This document shows positions 25,045 through 32,851 of a stretch of 64,000 bases of DNA, piece by piece. The stretch spans positions 47,820 to 111,819 of the forward strand of contig CAILCG010000004.1 of the NCBI GenBank assembly GCA_903832665.1, read 5' to 3'. The notes beneath the pieces are model-generated. The model ran no database searches. It was not told the DNA's origin and was given only the letters and a program-made list of their open reading frames with translations. Origin of the DNA: an uncultured Methanomicrobiales archaeon. GTDB taxonomy: Archaea; Halobacteriota; Methanomicrobia; Methanomicrobiales; Methanospirillaceae. A program made the translations under genes and the position numbers. Within the stretch, counting starts at the first letter, position 1. Each line of letters begins with the position of its first letter.

Positions 25045-27825
25045 ATGACTAAGCGATTAACAATTGCACTGGTTGCAGTCGTTCTGTTCGTTCTGATGGC
25101 GGTTATGCCGGTATCAGCAGCAAACGGGACTGTAATCAACCAGGGAGCAACCATCTTTATCGGCGAACAGGGGTTAAACCTGACCCATGTTCTGAACCAG
25201 GTAGGAACCAGTCTTACCGATACTGAACTTGATACCACAACACCCACCAATGTAACCATTGGATGGTGGGCATCAGCAGCACAAATCGGTACGTCAGCAC
25301 CAACCAGGACTATTAACCTTGGTGTCGGTTCTTCACCGAGATATCTGTCCATGACTGTAGCACCATCAGACTTTGTCGGGTTCACCGGCAACTGGTACGT
25401 GCTCAGCGGAACAAGGGCTATCAACACTGACACCGGATATGTTTCAGTTGCAGATCCCTCACTCGTTCTCGCAGTCTGGGATTTCAGCCAGGCAACCTCA
25501 ACTGATGTAACAGGGAAATCGGTTCCCCAGGGAGAACACCTTGGATTCCAGATTAACACCAACATGTACCCTGCAGTTGATGGAAGCAAGCGTGCCAACC
25601 CCATTCTTGCAGATGGAACTATTGCAGGAATATTCCCGAACTCAGCTACCGACGGTTACATCACCATTAAGGTCAAGGACGCAAATGGCGCAACCTATGA
25701 CAAGTTGATGCTCAACCTCACAACCTTTGCAACCCCGCAGTCTGTCAGCATAACAAAGCAGTTTGTTGACAACCAGCCCTGGTACTTAGGAAATGTAGCA
25801 ACCTACTGGGTCACTGACGCAGTTGACTTCAACAACCAGTACTTATACCCGGTTGGAACCTACTCAGCATGGGCAGAGTCCACGCTTAACGCGATGAAGG
25901 ACAACTACAAGAACGCAGGCGCAGACTACACCGGAAAGACCGTTTCCCCCGTCGGCACTGTTACCCTTGTCTCTGACTCCGTCAAGATTGAAGCAAACAA
26001 GGACTCAGTTGTCCGCAGTAAGACGTTCTCCGTGACCGTCACTGGTAAACCCAGCACCACCTATTACGTGTGGGTAAAGGGAACCAGCACCATGAGCGGT
26101 GCATACGACAACCAGCCCCCCATGATCAACATCAACCAGGAGAAGGTTTACTTCGACGACTCAACCCTTGCTGGAGCAGGAACTCACCCGATTGGTGACT
26201 ACGTCTTCGAGAACAGCGCAACACCTATCTTTAATAATGTTGCAGCGATGACAACCTCGACCTTCAACAAGACCCGCTACTACGCACTCATCAACACTTC
26301 AACCTCAGGCACCAGGACCGTAGAATGGGTCACCAACAACTGGACCAAGGCACAGAAGTACACCATTCGCGTAGAGCAGAGATTCCCGAACAGCCTCCTC
26401 CCGGTAACAACCTCCACTGTAAAGAGTGATGAGGTCGATGTGAAGGTCGAGAAGGGTGCAGTCACCATCGTGGCAGCCGGCGACCAGAGCTATTACCTCG
26501 GAGAAGAGATTAAGTTCTCCGGTACCAACACCGAGTCGTACAAGACCTACCTGTTCATTTCAGGTCCAAACCTGCCAACGAACGGTGGTCAGATTGACAC
26601 ACCAAACCCAAGAACACCCGGTGTAACCGATAACGTTCCAAACACCTTCAAGGTCATTGACGTCAACGGTGACAACACCTGGTCATGGAAGTGGGGAACC
26701 TCAGCAGTTGCACTCGATGCAGGCACGTACACCATCTACGCAGTAAGCCAGCCACGGGATGCAGCAAACAACCACCTTGCAAATGCAGCATTCGGAACCG
26801 TCTCAATCATCATCAAGAAGCCGTTCGTATCTGCAACTGCATCACAGTCAACAGTCGCCCAGGGAGACAAGCTTTTCATCACCGGTACCGCAGAAGGTAA
26901 CCCCGTTGGTGTCAGGATCTGGATCCTCGGCAAGAACTATCCGACTGACGTAAGTCAGGTCAAGGATGAATCCGTAAACACTGACGCTTCGTTCAAATAC
27001 GAAGTTACCCAGTCAGCAACCAAGACTCTCTACCCAGGCCAGTATTTCGTCGTTGTTCAGCACCCGATGCAGAACAATGTGTTCGATATCTATGCCTCAA
27101 CCACTGACCCCTCTGGAGCACTAATCCCCAATGCTGGAGCAGTAGTATACAACAAGCAGCTCATAGCGACGAACACCGCTGGAGCTAATGGAGCACAGGT
27201 TTTCACCCTCCTCGGTATGGGAAGCCTGCAGGGTTCCGACGCAGCTGAAGCCCTTGTTCAGGGTATCAACAGCCCCAACGTCGATGATACCTACACCAAA
27301 CTCCAGTTCCTCGTCGAGGTACCAGTCATCCGTATCGACCCGATTGGCGACAAGCATGTTGGCGACAAGTTCACCATCACTGCAGCAACCAACCTCGCGG
27401 TAGATGACGAAATCCTCGTCCAGGTCTACTCATCATCATTCAAGCCGACTCAGAAGAGCCAGAGCGGCGAGTTCAGCGGCGCAACTGGTACTGTTAAGGT
27501 AGCCAAGGGCGACAGCGGCATGAACAAGATCTCGTTCGATGTTGACTCATCAACATTCAAACCCGACGAGTACATTGTTACTGAAGAAGCAATTCTCCAG
27601 GTAGCAACCGGCACTGCACTGTTCAATGTTCTTGACGGCGCAGCACCTGTTGTAACAACCGCAGCACCCGTTGTAACAACCGTAGCACCTGTTGTAACAA
27701 CCGCAGCACCTGTTGTAACGACCGCAGTCTCGACCACCGTCCCAACCAAGGCACCCGGCTATGGTGCATTGATTGCGTTGATCGGTCTCGGCGCAGTTGC
27801 GTTCATCGTTGTGCGCAGGCACTGA
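25045..27825 (+). CDS. Major S-layer protein
   Basis: A 926-residue surface protein, likely the main cell-wall component. The signal peptide is residues 1-26 (ending PVSA-A). The ectodomain is Thr/Asn/Asp-rich and contains several Ig-like modules; one (about 470-600, YYLGEEIKFSGTNTESYKTY, then WSWKWGT) is the same type as in the broken gene at 59.8 kb. Near the C-terminus four APVVTT repeats form a Thr/Val-rich stalk, probably glycosylated, before APGYGALIALIGLGAVAF-VVRRH, a PGF-CTERM-like sorting tail for an archaeosortase. I chose ATG 25045 because it gives the signal peptide and follows GGAGG; an in-phase ATG at 24802 does neither. Codon use is notably uniform, as for a highly expressed gene. 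Confidence 0.9.
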   Translation: MTKRLTIALVAVVLFVLMAVMPVSAANGTVINQGATIFIGEQGLNLTHVLNQVGTSLTDTELDTTTPTNVTIGWWASAAQIGTSAPTRTINLGVGSSPRYLSMTVAPSDFVGFTGNWYVLSGTRAINTDTGYVSVADPSLVLAVWDFSQATSTDVTGKSVPQGEHLGFQINTNMYPAVDGSKRANPILADGTIAGIFPNSATDGYITIKVKDANGATYDKLMLNLTTFATPQSVSITKQFVDNQPWYLGNVATYWVTDAVDFNNQYLYPVGTYSAWAESTLNAMKDNYKNAGADYTGKTVSPVGTVTLVSDSVKIEANKDSVVRSKTFSVTVTGKPSTTYYVWVKGTSTMSGAYDNQPPMININQEKVYFDDSTLAGAGTHPIGDYVFENSATPIFNNVAAMTTSTFNKTRYYALINTSTSGTRTVEWVTNNWTKAQKYTIRVEQRFPNSLLPVTTSTVKSDEVDVKVEKGAVTIVAAGDQSYYLGEEIKFSGTNTESYKTYLFISGPNLPTNGGQIDTPNPRTPGVTDNVPNTFKVIDVNGDNTWSWKWGTSAVALDAGTYTIYAVSQPRDAANNHLANAAFGTVSIIIKKPFVSATASQSTVAQGDKLFITGTAEGNPVGVRIWILGKNYPTDVSQVKDESVNTDASFKYEVTQSATKTLYPGQYFVVVQHPMQNNVFDIYASTTDPSGALIPNAGAVVYNKQLIATNTAGANGAQVFTLLGMGSLQGSDAAEALVQGINSPNVDDTYTKLQFLVEVPVIRIDPIGDKHVGDKFTITAATNLAVDDEILVQVYSSSFKPTQKSQSGEFSGATGTVKVAKGDSGMNKISFDVDSSTFKPDEYIVTEEAILQVATGTALFNVLDGAAPVVTTAAPVVTTVAPVVTTAAPVVTTAVSTTVPTKAPGYGALIALIGLGAVAFIVVRRH

Positions 27826-27828
27826 ACT

Positions 27829-27852
27829 AAAATCTAAAAATCTTTTTTTTTC
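27829..27852 (+). terminator. T-rich terminator of the S-layer gene
   Basis: A short A-rich segment and then an almost unbroken run of T (27842-27852) follow the stop codon, the usual archaeal U-tract signal. Confidence 0.55.
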
Positions 27853-27917
27853 TTGCAGTTTTCCAAAATCCGGGTATTGGCCTTTGTGGCTTCTTGATAC
27901 CTGATATCTATCTGCCG

Positions 27918-27997
27918 AAGCGCAAGCGCTTGTTTTTATACGTCGTTTAATGTCAGGTTTTGCCTAATTTCCAGAACAGGCGTAGCACCTTTTAATG
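27918..27997 (+). promoter_or_regulatory. Two TATA-like elements and a palindrome upstream of AMP phosphorylase
   Basis: A first TATA-like box is at 27934-27942 (TTTTTATAC), directly after an inverted repeat AAGCGC/GCGCTT (27918-27931) that could be an operator over the BRE position. A second, CCTTTTAATG, is at 27988-27997; its predicted start point falls at about 28018-28024, next to the ATG of the leader ORF. Confidence 0.45.
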
Positions 27998-28023
27998 CCA
28001 GAACGGTTAACGTAGATGTAATC

Positions 28024-28071
28024 ATGGTGTCCCTCCTACAAGGGGCATCATACCTACGGAGGGACTGGTAG
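28024..28071 (+). CDS. Candidate 15-residue leader peptide of AMP phosphorylase
   Basis: ATG 28024 opens a short frame, [15 protein letters not shown], closed by TAG 28069-28071. The last G of that stop is the first base of the AMP phosphorylase GTG start (TAGTG). There is no ribosome site before the ATG, so it would be read as a leaderless mRNA from the TATA-like element at 27988. A ribosome translating it would open the hairpin that covers the next gene's ribosome site. Translation is not shown. Confidence 0.4.
   Translation: MVSLLQGASYLRRDW
28029..28065 (+). promoter_or_regulatory. Hairpin covering the ribosome site of AMP phosphorylase
   Basis: GTCCCTCC (28029-28036) is a perfect complement of GGAGGGAC (28058-28065), which includes the GGAGGG ribosome site for GTG 28071. 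The loop is 21 bases. In the folded mRNA the site would be hidden. Confidence 0.55.
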
Positions 28072-29594
28072 TGAAATTTAGTGCAAATATGATGGATATT
28101 GCAACGCGAGGTGTTCTTCTCAACCGGACTGATGCCCGGAGCATTGGGGTACTTGATGGTGATCGTGTCCAGGTAATCAACTCGAAAAATGGCGTATCCA
28201 CTGCAGCATTGGTGAATACTACCTCAACGATCGCCCGGCAGGGTACCGTGGGAATATACCGCATTACCAATGAGCGTCTGCATCTCGAAGATGGAGCCAA
28301 AGTTGAGATCCGAGAAGCACGAAGGCCCGCATCGCTTGATTTTATAAAAAAGAAGATGGATGGCGGCAGACTCAATAAAGAAGAGACACTGACCATCATT
28401 AAAGATGTTGTCAGTGATGATCTATCCCCTGCTGAATTGACTGCATTTATTACTGCGTCCTACATCAACCCACTTGACATGGACGAGGTAGAACATCTCA
28501 CCCGTGCAATGGTAGAGACGGGGGAACAGATCAAGTTTGCTTCGCGCCCTATCGTAGATAAACATTCAATTGGCGGGGTACCGGGAAACAAGATCTCGCT
28601 TCTTGTTGTTCCGATCATTGCCGCCAGCGGACTGAAGATTCCAAAGACGAGTTCTCGTGCAATCACGGGTGCCGGAGGCACAGCAGATCTCATGGAGGTC
28701 CTTGCATTCATCGAGTTCTCTGCCAGTGAAGTGCAGCGGATGACGGAAAAAGTCGGCGGTGTCATTGTCTGGGGGGGCGCCACAAATATTGCACCTGCCG
28801 ACGATCGTATTATTATTCAGGAATATCCGTTCAAGATCGATGCCCGGGGTCAGATGCTTGCCAGTGTCATGGCAAAAAAATTTGCCGTAGGGGCAAATAT
28901 TGTTGTCATTGACATTCCCGTGGGTATGCATACGAAAGTAGCGACCATGGCCGAAGGAAGAAAACTCGCCCGGGAATTTATTGACCTTGGAGAGCGTCTC
29001 AACATGAAAGTTGAATGTGCCCTCACCTATGGTGATATCCCCGTAGGGCACAGCATAGGTCCAAAACTTGAAGTAATTGAAGCTCTCCGTGTGCTCGAAG
29101 GGGCAACAGAACCCAACTCATTTATCCAGAAAAGTATCTCACTTGCGGGAATTGCGTTAGAGATGTCGGGAAAAGCTGCCCGGGGAACCGGAGCTGCAAT
29201 GGCGCAGGATCTCCTTACGTCAGGTAAAGCACTCGAAAAATTCCGCCAGATTATTGAAATACAAGGTGGAGATCCTAAAGTCAAATCTGTTGATATTATT
29301 CCCGGGGAACATCAGTTCGTGGTAAAAGCCCCGGCTTCAGGATATGTGATAGAGATGAACAACCTTTCTCTTGTAACCCTTGCCCGGACTGCGGGAGCCC
29401 CGCAGGATCGGGGAGCTGGGATCCTGCTGCATGCCAAAAAGGGAAAACGCGTCACGGCCGGTGAGCCTCTATTCACGATTTATGCTGAAAAGAACTGGAG
29501 GCTCCAGAATGCGATCGAAGAAGGGCGCCGTTTACTGCCTATACTTGTGGAAGGCATGCTTCTCGATCGTGTGCCTTCAATTTCAGAGATATAG
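28071..29594 (+). CDS. AMP phosphorylase (thymidine phosphorylase family)
   Basis: Splits AMP with phosphate to adenine and ribose 1,5-bisphosphate, first step of the archaeal AMP-to-RuBisCO type III pathway or of nucleotide salvage. The 507 residues have the archaeal N-terminal domain (1-85), then the pyrimidine-nucleoside phosphorylase fold with [20 protein letters not shown] (phosphate site, about 162-181), [20 protein letters not shown], and the C-terminal Gly-rich [18 protein letters not shown]. Start GTG 28071 follows GGAGGG. No RuBisCO or ribose-1,5-bisphosphate isomerase gene is in this window. Confidence 0.93.
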   Translation: MKFSANMMDIATRGVLLNRTDARSIGVLDGDRVQVINSKNGVSTAALVNTTSTIARQGTVGIYRITNERLHLEDGAKVEIREARRPASLDFIKKKMDGGRLNKEETLTIIKDVVSDDLSPAELTAFITASYINPLDMDEVEHLTRAMVETGEQIKFASRPIVDKHSIGGVPGNKISLLVVPIIAASGLKIPKTSSRAITGAGGTADLMEVLAFIEFSASEVQRMTEKVGGVIVWGGATNIAPADDRIIIQEYPFKIDARGQMLASVMAKKFAVGANIVVIDIPVGMHTKVATMAEGRKLAREFIDLGERLNMKVECALTYGDIPVGHSIGPKLEVIEALRVLEGATEPNSFIQKSISLAGIALEMSGKAARGTGAAMAQDLLTSGKALEKFRQIIEIQGGDPKVKSVDIIPGEHQFVVKAPASGYVIEMNNLSLVTLARTAGAPQDRGAGILLHAKKGKRVTAGEPLFTIYAEKNWRLQNAIEEGRRLLPILVEGMLLDRVPSISEI

Positions 29595-29634
29595 ACCGAT
29601 TGGCTGATATATGAGCAGGTAGCGATAAATTATC

Positions 29635-31026
29635 ATGTATAGTCAAAGGCATCGTTTCCTTTTTGCTCTGCTGTGCGTGTTCCTTCTCTGCAGCACTGTA
29701 CAGGCAACGAACCTGCTCATATCTGTGCAGGACGGTATTGATAACACAACAATTCCTCACGCCACTGTATTCCTTAACGGCGGTAACTACGCCCGGACAA
29801 ATTCTCTTGGTCAAGTGTATCTCACTCATTCTGGACTCAATGATCTGGATATCAAGGTTTCAATGACCGGTTATGACGAATGGAGTGGGCTGGTCAGCAG
29901 AAATACCACCTCACTTCTTGTTAATATGAGCCGGAAAACCCTTACCCTCAAAGTGAGCCTTTACGACTCTGATACTCTCTTACCAGTTTCTGGTGCTCAG
30001 GTCAATATTTCTGCAGAAAATGTGACCCTGGGAAAACTCAGCGATATTTCCGGCTCATCACTCTTTGGAGTAAATGCCGAAACCCTGTATTCTGTAAATA
30101 TTGTTGCCCCTAATTACCAGCCACGCAGTGGAACGATCGACATGGCTTCAGAAAACAGGGAAATGCAGTACTGGCTGCTCGCCGGAAATCGGTTTGCCAT
30201 TGAAATTAAAGATAAGGAAGGTAAAGTACCGGTTCCCGATGCAGAAGTACGTATCGACAACTCACTTGTCGGAAAAACAGATGCCAACGGAAGACTGGTC
30301 ATACCGGTAACCCGCGGAAATTCCTATTCCATTGAGATCAGGAAATCAGGTTACCAGACCTACACAGAATCCCGGATAATAAGCGATGCAGATGCCATCT
30401 ACTCCGTAACAATCACTAAAGCACCGGTGGGTGCATTCATTTACGTTGTTGATGAAAACCGTGTCGCACTAACGGGTGCTGATGTATATATCAATGGTAA
30501 CTTGTCAGGGACTACCAACCAGTATGGGCGCAGTACATTTCCCAATCTGGTGTTGGGAACCTACCCGGTTGAGATCAGGAAAGCAGGGTATACAACGGTG
30601 AGCCGCCCGATTCAGGTCTCAAACGCGAATGATGATTATACGTTCGTAATGAGCTTCGACAGTGCCGACCTCACCCTCTTTGTCCAGGACAGCGATCAGA
30701 AGGTAGTTCCCGATGCCAGCATCTCTCTCAATGGCAATGTGCTTGGTGTCACCGATGTTCATGGGCAGTACGTCACCAAACTGAAATTAAACACTCTTTA
30801 CAATATTACCGCATCTAAGGAAGGTTACCAGTCAGCATCGATTGAAAAACAAGTCATCCAGGGAAATGCAACTGCCACCGCGAATCTTACTCTCGGAAGG
30901 AGTCTTGACTGGGGATTGATAACGATAATTGCCGCTGGGGTTATCGGTGTTCTTGCGCTGTTTGCAATAATCCGTATGCTTGGTCACCGTAAGCGACGTC
31001 ACACCTTAAGAAGGAACGATATATAA
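29635..31026 (+). CDS. Membrane-anchored surface protein with repeated carboxypeptidase-regulatory-like domains
   Basis: Outside-facing protein of 463 residues: signal peptide (1-24), about five beta-sandwich repeats, then a membrane helix (about 427-446) and a basic cytoplasmic end (GHRKRRHTLRR). Repeats share the pattern of a variable strand, VP-DA-V, a short turn with G-TDANG, and a YSIEIRKSGYQ-like end (residues about 197-250, 275-335, 345-410). This resembles PEGA or CarboxypepD_reg modules. Exact function unknown; adhesion or envelope structure is the likely role. Confidence 0.75.
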   Translation: MYSQRHRFLFALLCVFLLCSTVQATNLLISVQDGIDNTTIPHATVFLNGGNYARTNSLGQVYLTHSGLNDLDIKVSMTGYDEWSGLVSRNTTSLLVNMSRKTLTLKVSLYDSDTLLPVSGAQVNISAENVTLGKLSDISGSSLFGVNAETLYSVNIVAPNYQPRSGTIDMASENREMQYWLLAGNRFAIEIKDKEGKVPVPDAEVRIDNSLVGKTDANGRLVIPVTRGNSYSIEIRKSGYQTYTESRIISDADAIYSVTITKAPVGAFIYVVDENRVALTGADVYINGNLSGTTNQYGRSTFPNLVLGTYPVEIRKAGYTTVSRPIQVSNANDDYTFVMSFDSADLTLFVQDSDQKVVPDASISLNGNVLGVTDVHGQYVTKLKLNTLYNITASKEGYQSASIEKQVIQGNATATANLTLGRSLDWGLITIIAAGVIGVLALFAIIRMLGHRKRRHTLRRNDI

Positions 31027-31322
31027 TCTTTTTTCCGGTTTTATGGGCATCAATAATTGCCCCATCTTCCCCGGCAATGTATCTATCCAAGTGATTTTTT
31101 TCCGAATATTTTTGAAAACCTGTTACGAATACCGCTCATTGGTACCGGCATGTTTTTTCCCTTTTTGGGAACAATTCATCATCGCATAGAATTTTGGATT
31201 TGAGACTGTCCGTTCAGATGCTACGTTCAAGGACGTGATCAAAATCTCCGTTCGAACTTCCAATTCAGATATGAATCCTGAATCATTCTTAATGATATTT
31301 TGAAAAACATTTAAGAAAAAAA

Positions 31323-31394
31323 CGGACCCAGCGGGAATCGAACCCGCGTCCTTGGGTTCGAAGCCCAAGAGGATATCCTCTACCCCATGGATCC
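31323..31394 (-). tRNA. tRNA-Arg (TCG)
   Basis: A 72-base cloverleaf. The acceptor stem is GGATCCA/TGGGTCC with one T-G pair; the anticodon arm TTGGG-CTTCGAA-CCCAA gives TCG; the T loop has GTTCGATTC. The discriminator is G. The region 31027-31322 before it holds no gene that I can support. Confidence 0.95.
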
Positions 31395-31450
31395 TTCCCA
31401 TCTTCTTTACATCAAAAGATATTAAGTATTTTCTACCGATACACTAGTGA

Positions 31451-31888
31451 ATGATTCTGTCGGCACCTGAAATAGAGCATCGTCTTGACCTCGACAGCGC
31501 AGCTGGTAAACTTGTTATCACCCCATATGGTACAGAATGTCAGCAACCTGCTTCGTATGACCTCCGCGCCGCTGGCAATATGGTTCTTGAACGAGGTGTC
31601 TGCACGCTCGTCCCGACACTTGAGTGGGTTGAACTACCCATGGATATCGCTGGCACACTACGATGCAGATCCTCAATGGGGAGGCGTGGTGTATTACTTG
31701 GTGCAGGATTTGTGGATCCGGGTTTCCGGGGGCAGCTGACATTATGTTTGACCAATATGGGTGCTGATTCCATTGCTATAACAAAAAATGATCGGATCGT
31801 TCAGATGATTCTTCACGAAGTCCGTGACGGAAACCGGTTGTATACGGGGCGTTACCAGGACAGCAAAGGTATAGTTGAGGCAAAATGA
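31451..31888 (+). CDS. dut: Archaeal dUTP diphosphatase (dCTP-deaminase-like fold)
   Basis: Hydrolyses dUTP to dUMP and pyrophosphate, which keeps uracil out of DNA and feeds thymidylate synthase. The 145 residues are shorter than dCTP deaminases (about 190). The core motif is RSSMGRRGVLLGAGFVDPGF (residues 73-92). In dCTP deaminases the catalytic Glu follows in the next strand (LEFYN); here that position is Cys99 (LTLCLTN), so deamination is unlikely and the monofunctional archaeal dUTPase subgroup fits better. An AT-rich element at 31420-31430 would give a leaderless mRNA. The stop overlaps nrpR (ATGA). Confidence 0.8.
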   Translation: MILSAPEIEHRLDLDSAAGKLVITPYGTECQQPASYDLRAAGNMVLERGVCTLVPTLEWVELPMDIAGTLRCRSSMGRRGVLLGAGFVDPGFRGQLTLCLTNMGADSIAITKNDRIVQMILHEVRDGNRLYTGRYQDSKGIVEAK

Positions 31889-32841
31889 GCGTGATTCGTA
31901 CCGAGAGAAAATATATCGAGATATTGAGGATCTTAAAAGAGCACAGCGAGCCGGTGGGAGCAAAACGACTATCCGAACTTATGGCAGAGCGGGGCTTTGT
32001 CCTCAGTGACCGTGCAGTCCAGTATTATCTCAGTTATCTTGACACTATGGGGTTTACCGAAAAGGTCGGGAACCTGGGGCGATTATTAACTTCCCTGGGT
32101 CGGGATGAGACCGATAACGCTCTTGTTGACGACAGAATTGGGTTTATCATTTCGAAGCTTGAAAGGCTTGCATACAGGAGCACGTTTGATCCGGAGACGG
32201 GCACCGGGGACGTTGCATACAATCTTTCCATTGTTCCTGCTGAATCTTTGGAAAAAGTCACTATCGCATTTGACGAAGTGATAAAATCCGGTTGCGGATT
32301 CTTTAACTCTTACCGGATAATCGATCACGATCCCCGGATACCTCATGGATCGGTTGGTCTCATGACCCTCTGTAGTATTTCCATGGACGGAGTATTCCAG
32401 AGAAAGGGAATCCCGGTTAAGATGGCTTTTGGTGGAAGACTGGAGATCGAGCAGGGCATACCCAAACGCTTCAGGGACCTTATCGGCTACCGGGGAACTA
32501 CGATCGATCCGCTGGAACTCTTTATCTCGTCGGGACTCACTTCCATCTCAAGTTTCGCTCGTACAAATACAGGTATCGCGCTCGCAAACGTCCGCGAAGT
32601 CCCCGGTGCTGCAAAAGTGCAGGTAGAAGAGACCATTCAACAGATGAACAAATGTGGCTTTGTCTTTCCTGTTGCGCTGGGCACGCAGGTCTTCAATTTA
32701 CCCAATAATCCCTACCGCCTCTCGATTGTCGCCTTCAGCGGGTTGAATTATATCGGTAATACCGTAGAACATGGTATTGAGATTAAGACTGAGATTGGTG
32801 CGGGAAATATCCAGTTCTCAAAAGTGATGGGAACAAACTAA
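31885..32841 (+). CDS. nrpR: NrpR-type transcriptional regulator (nitrogen assimilation)
   Basis: Euryarchaeal repressor of nitrogen genes that releases DNA on binding 2-oxoglutarate. The 318 residues comprise a winged helix (about 6-70: YIEILRILKEHSEPVGAKRLSEL, and SDRAVQYYLSYLDTMG) and one NrpR/DUF128 sensor domain (about 80-315). Some methanogens have two sensor domains or split proteins; this is the single-domain form. It is coupled to dut by a four-base overlap, which is not an obvious functional partner. Confidence 0.88.
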   Translation: MSVIRTERKYIEILRILKEHSEPVGAKRLSELMAERGFVLSDRAVQYYLSYLDTMGFTEKVGNLGRLLTSLGRDETDNALVDDRIGFIISKLERLAYRSTFDPETGTGDVAYNLSIVPAESLEKVTIAFDEVIKSGCGFFNSYRIIDHDPRIPHGSVGLMTLCSISMDGVFQRKGIPVKMAFGGRLEIEQGIPKRFRDLIGYRGTTIDPLELFISSGLTSISSFARTNTGIALANVREVPGAAKVQVEETIQQMNKCGFVFPVALGTQVFNLPNNPYRLSIVAFSGLNYIGNTVEHGIEIKTEIGAGNIQFSKVMGTN

Positions 32842-32851
32842 AATCCGGTAC

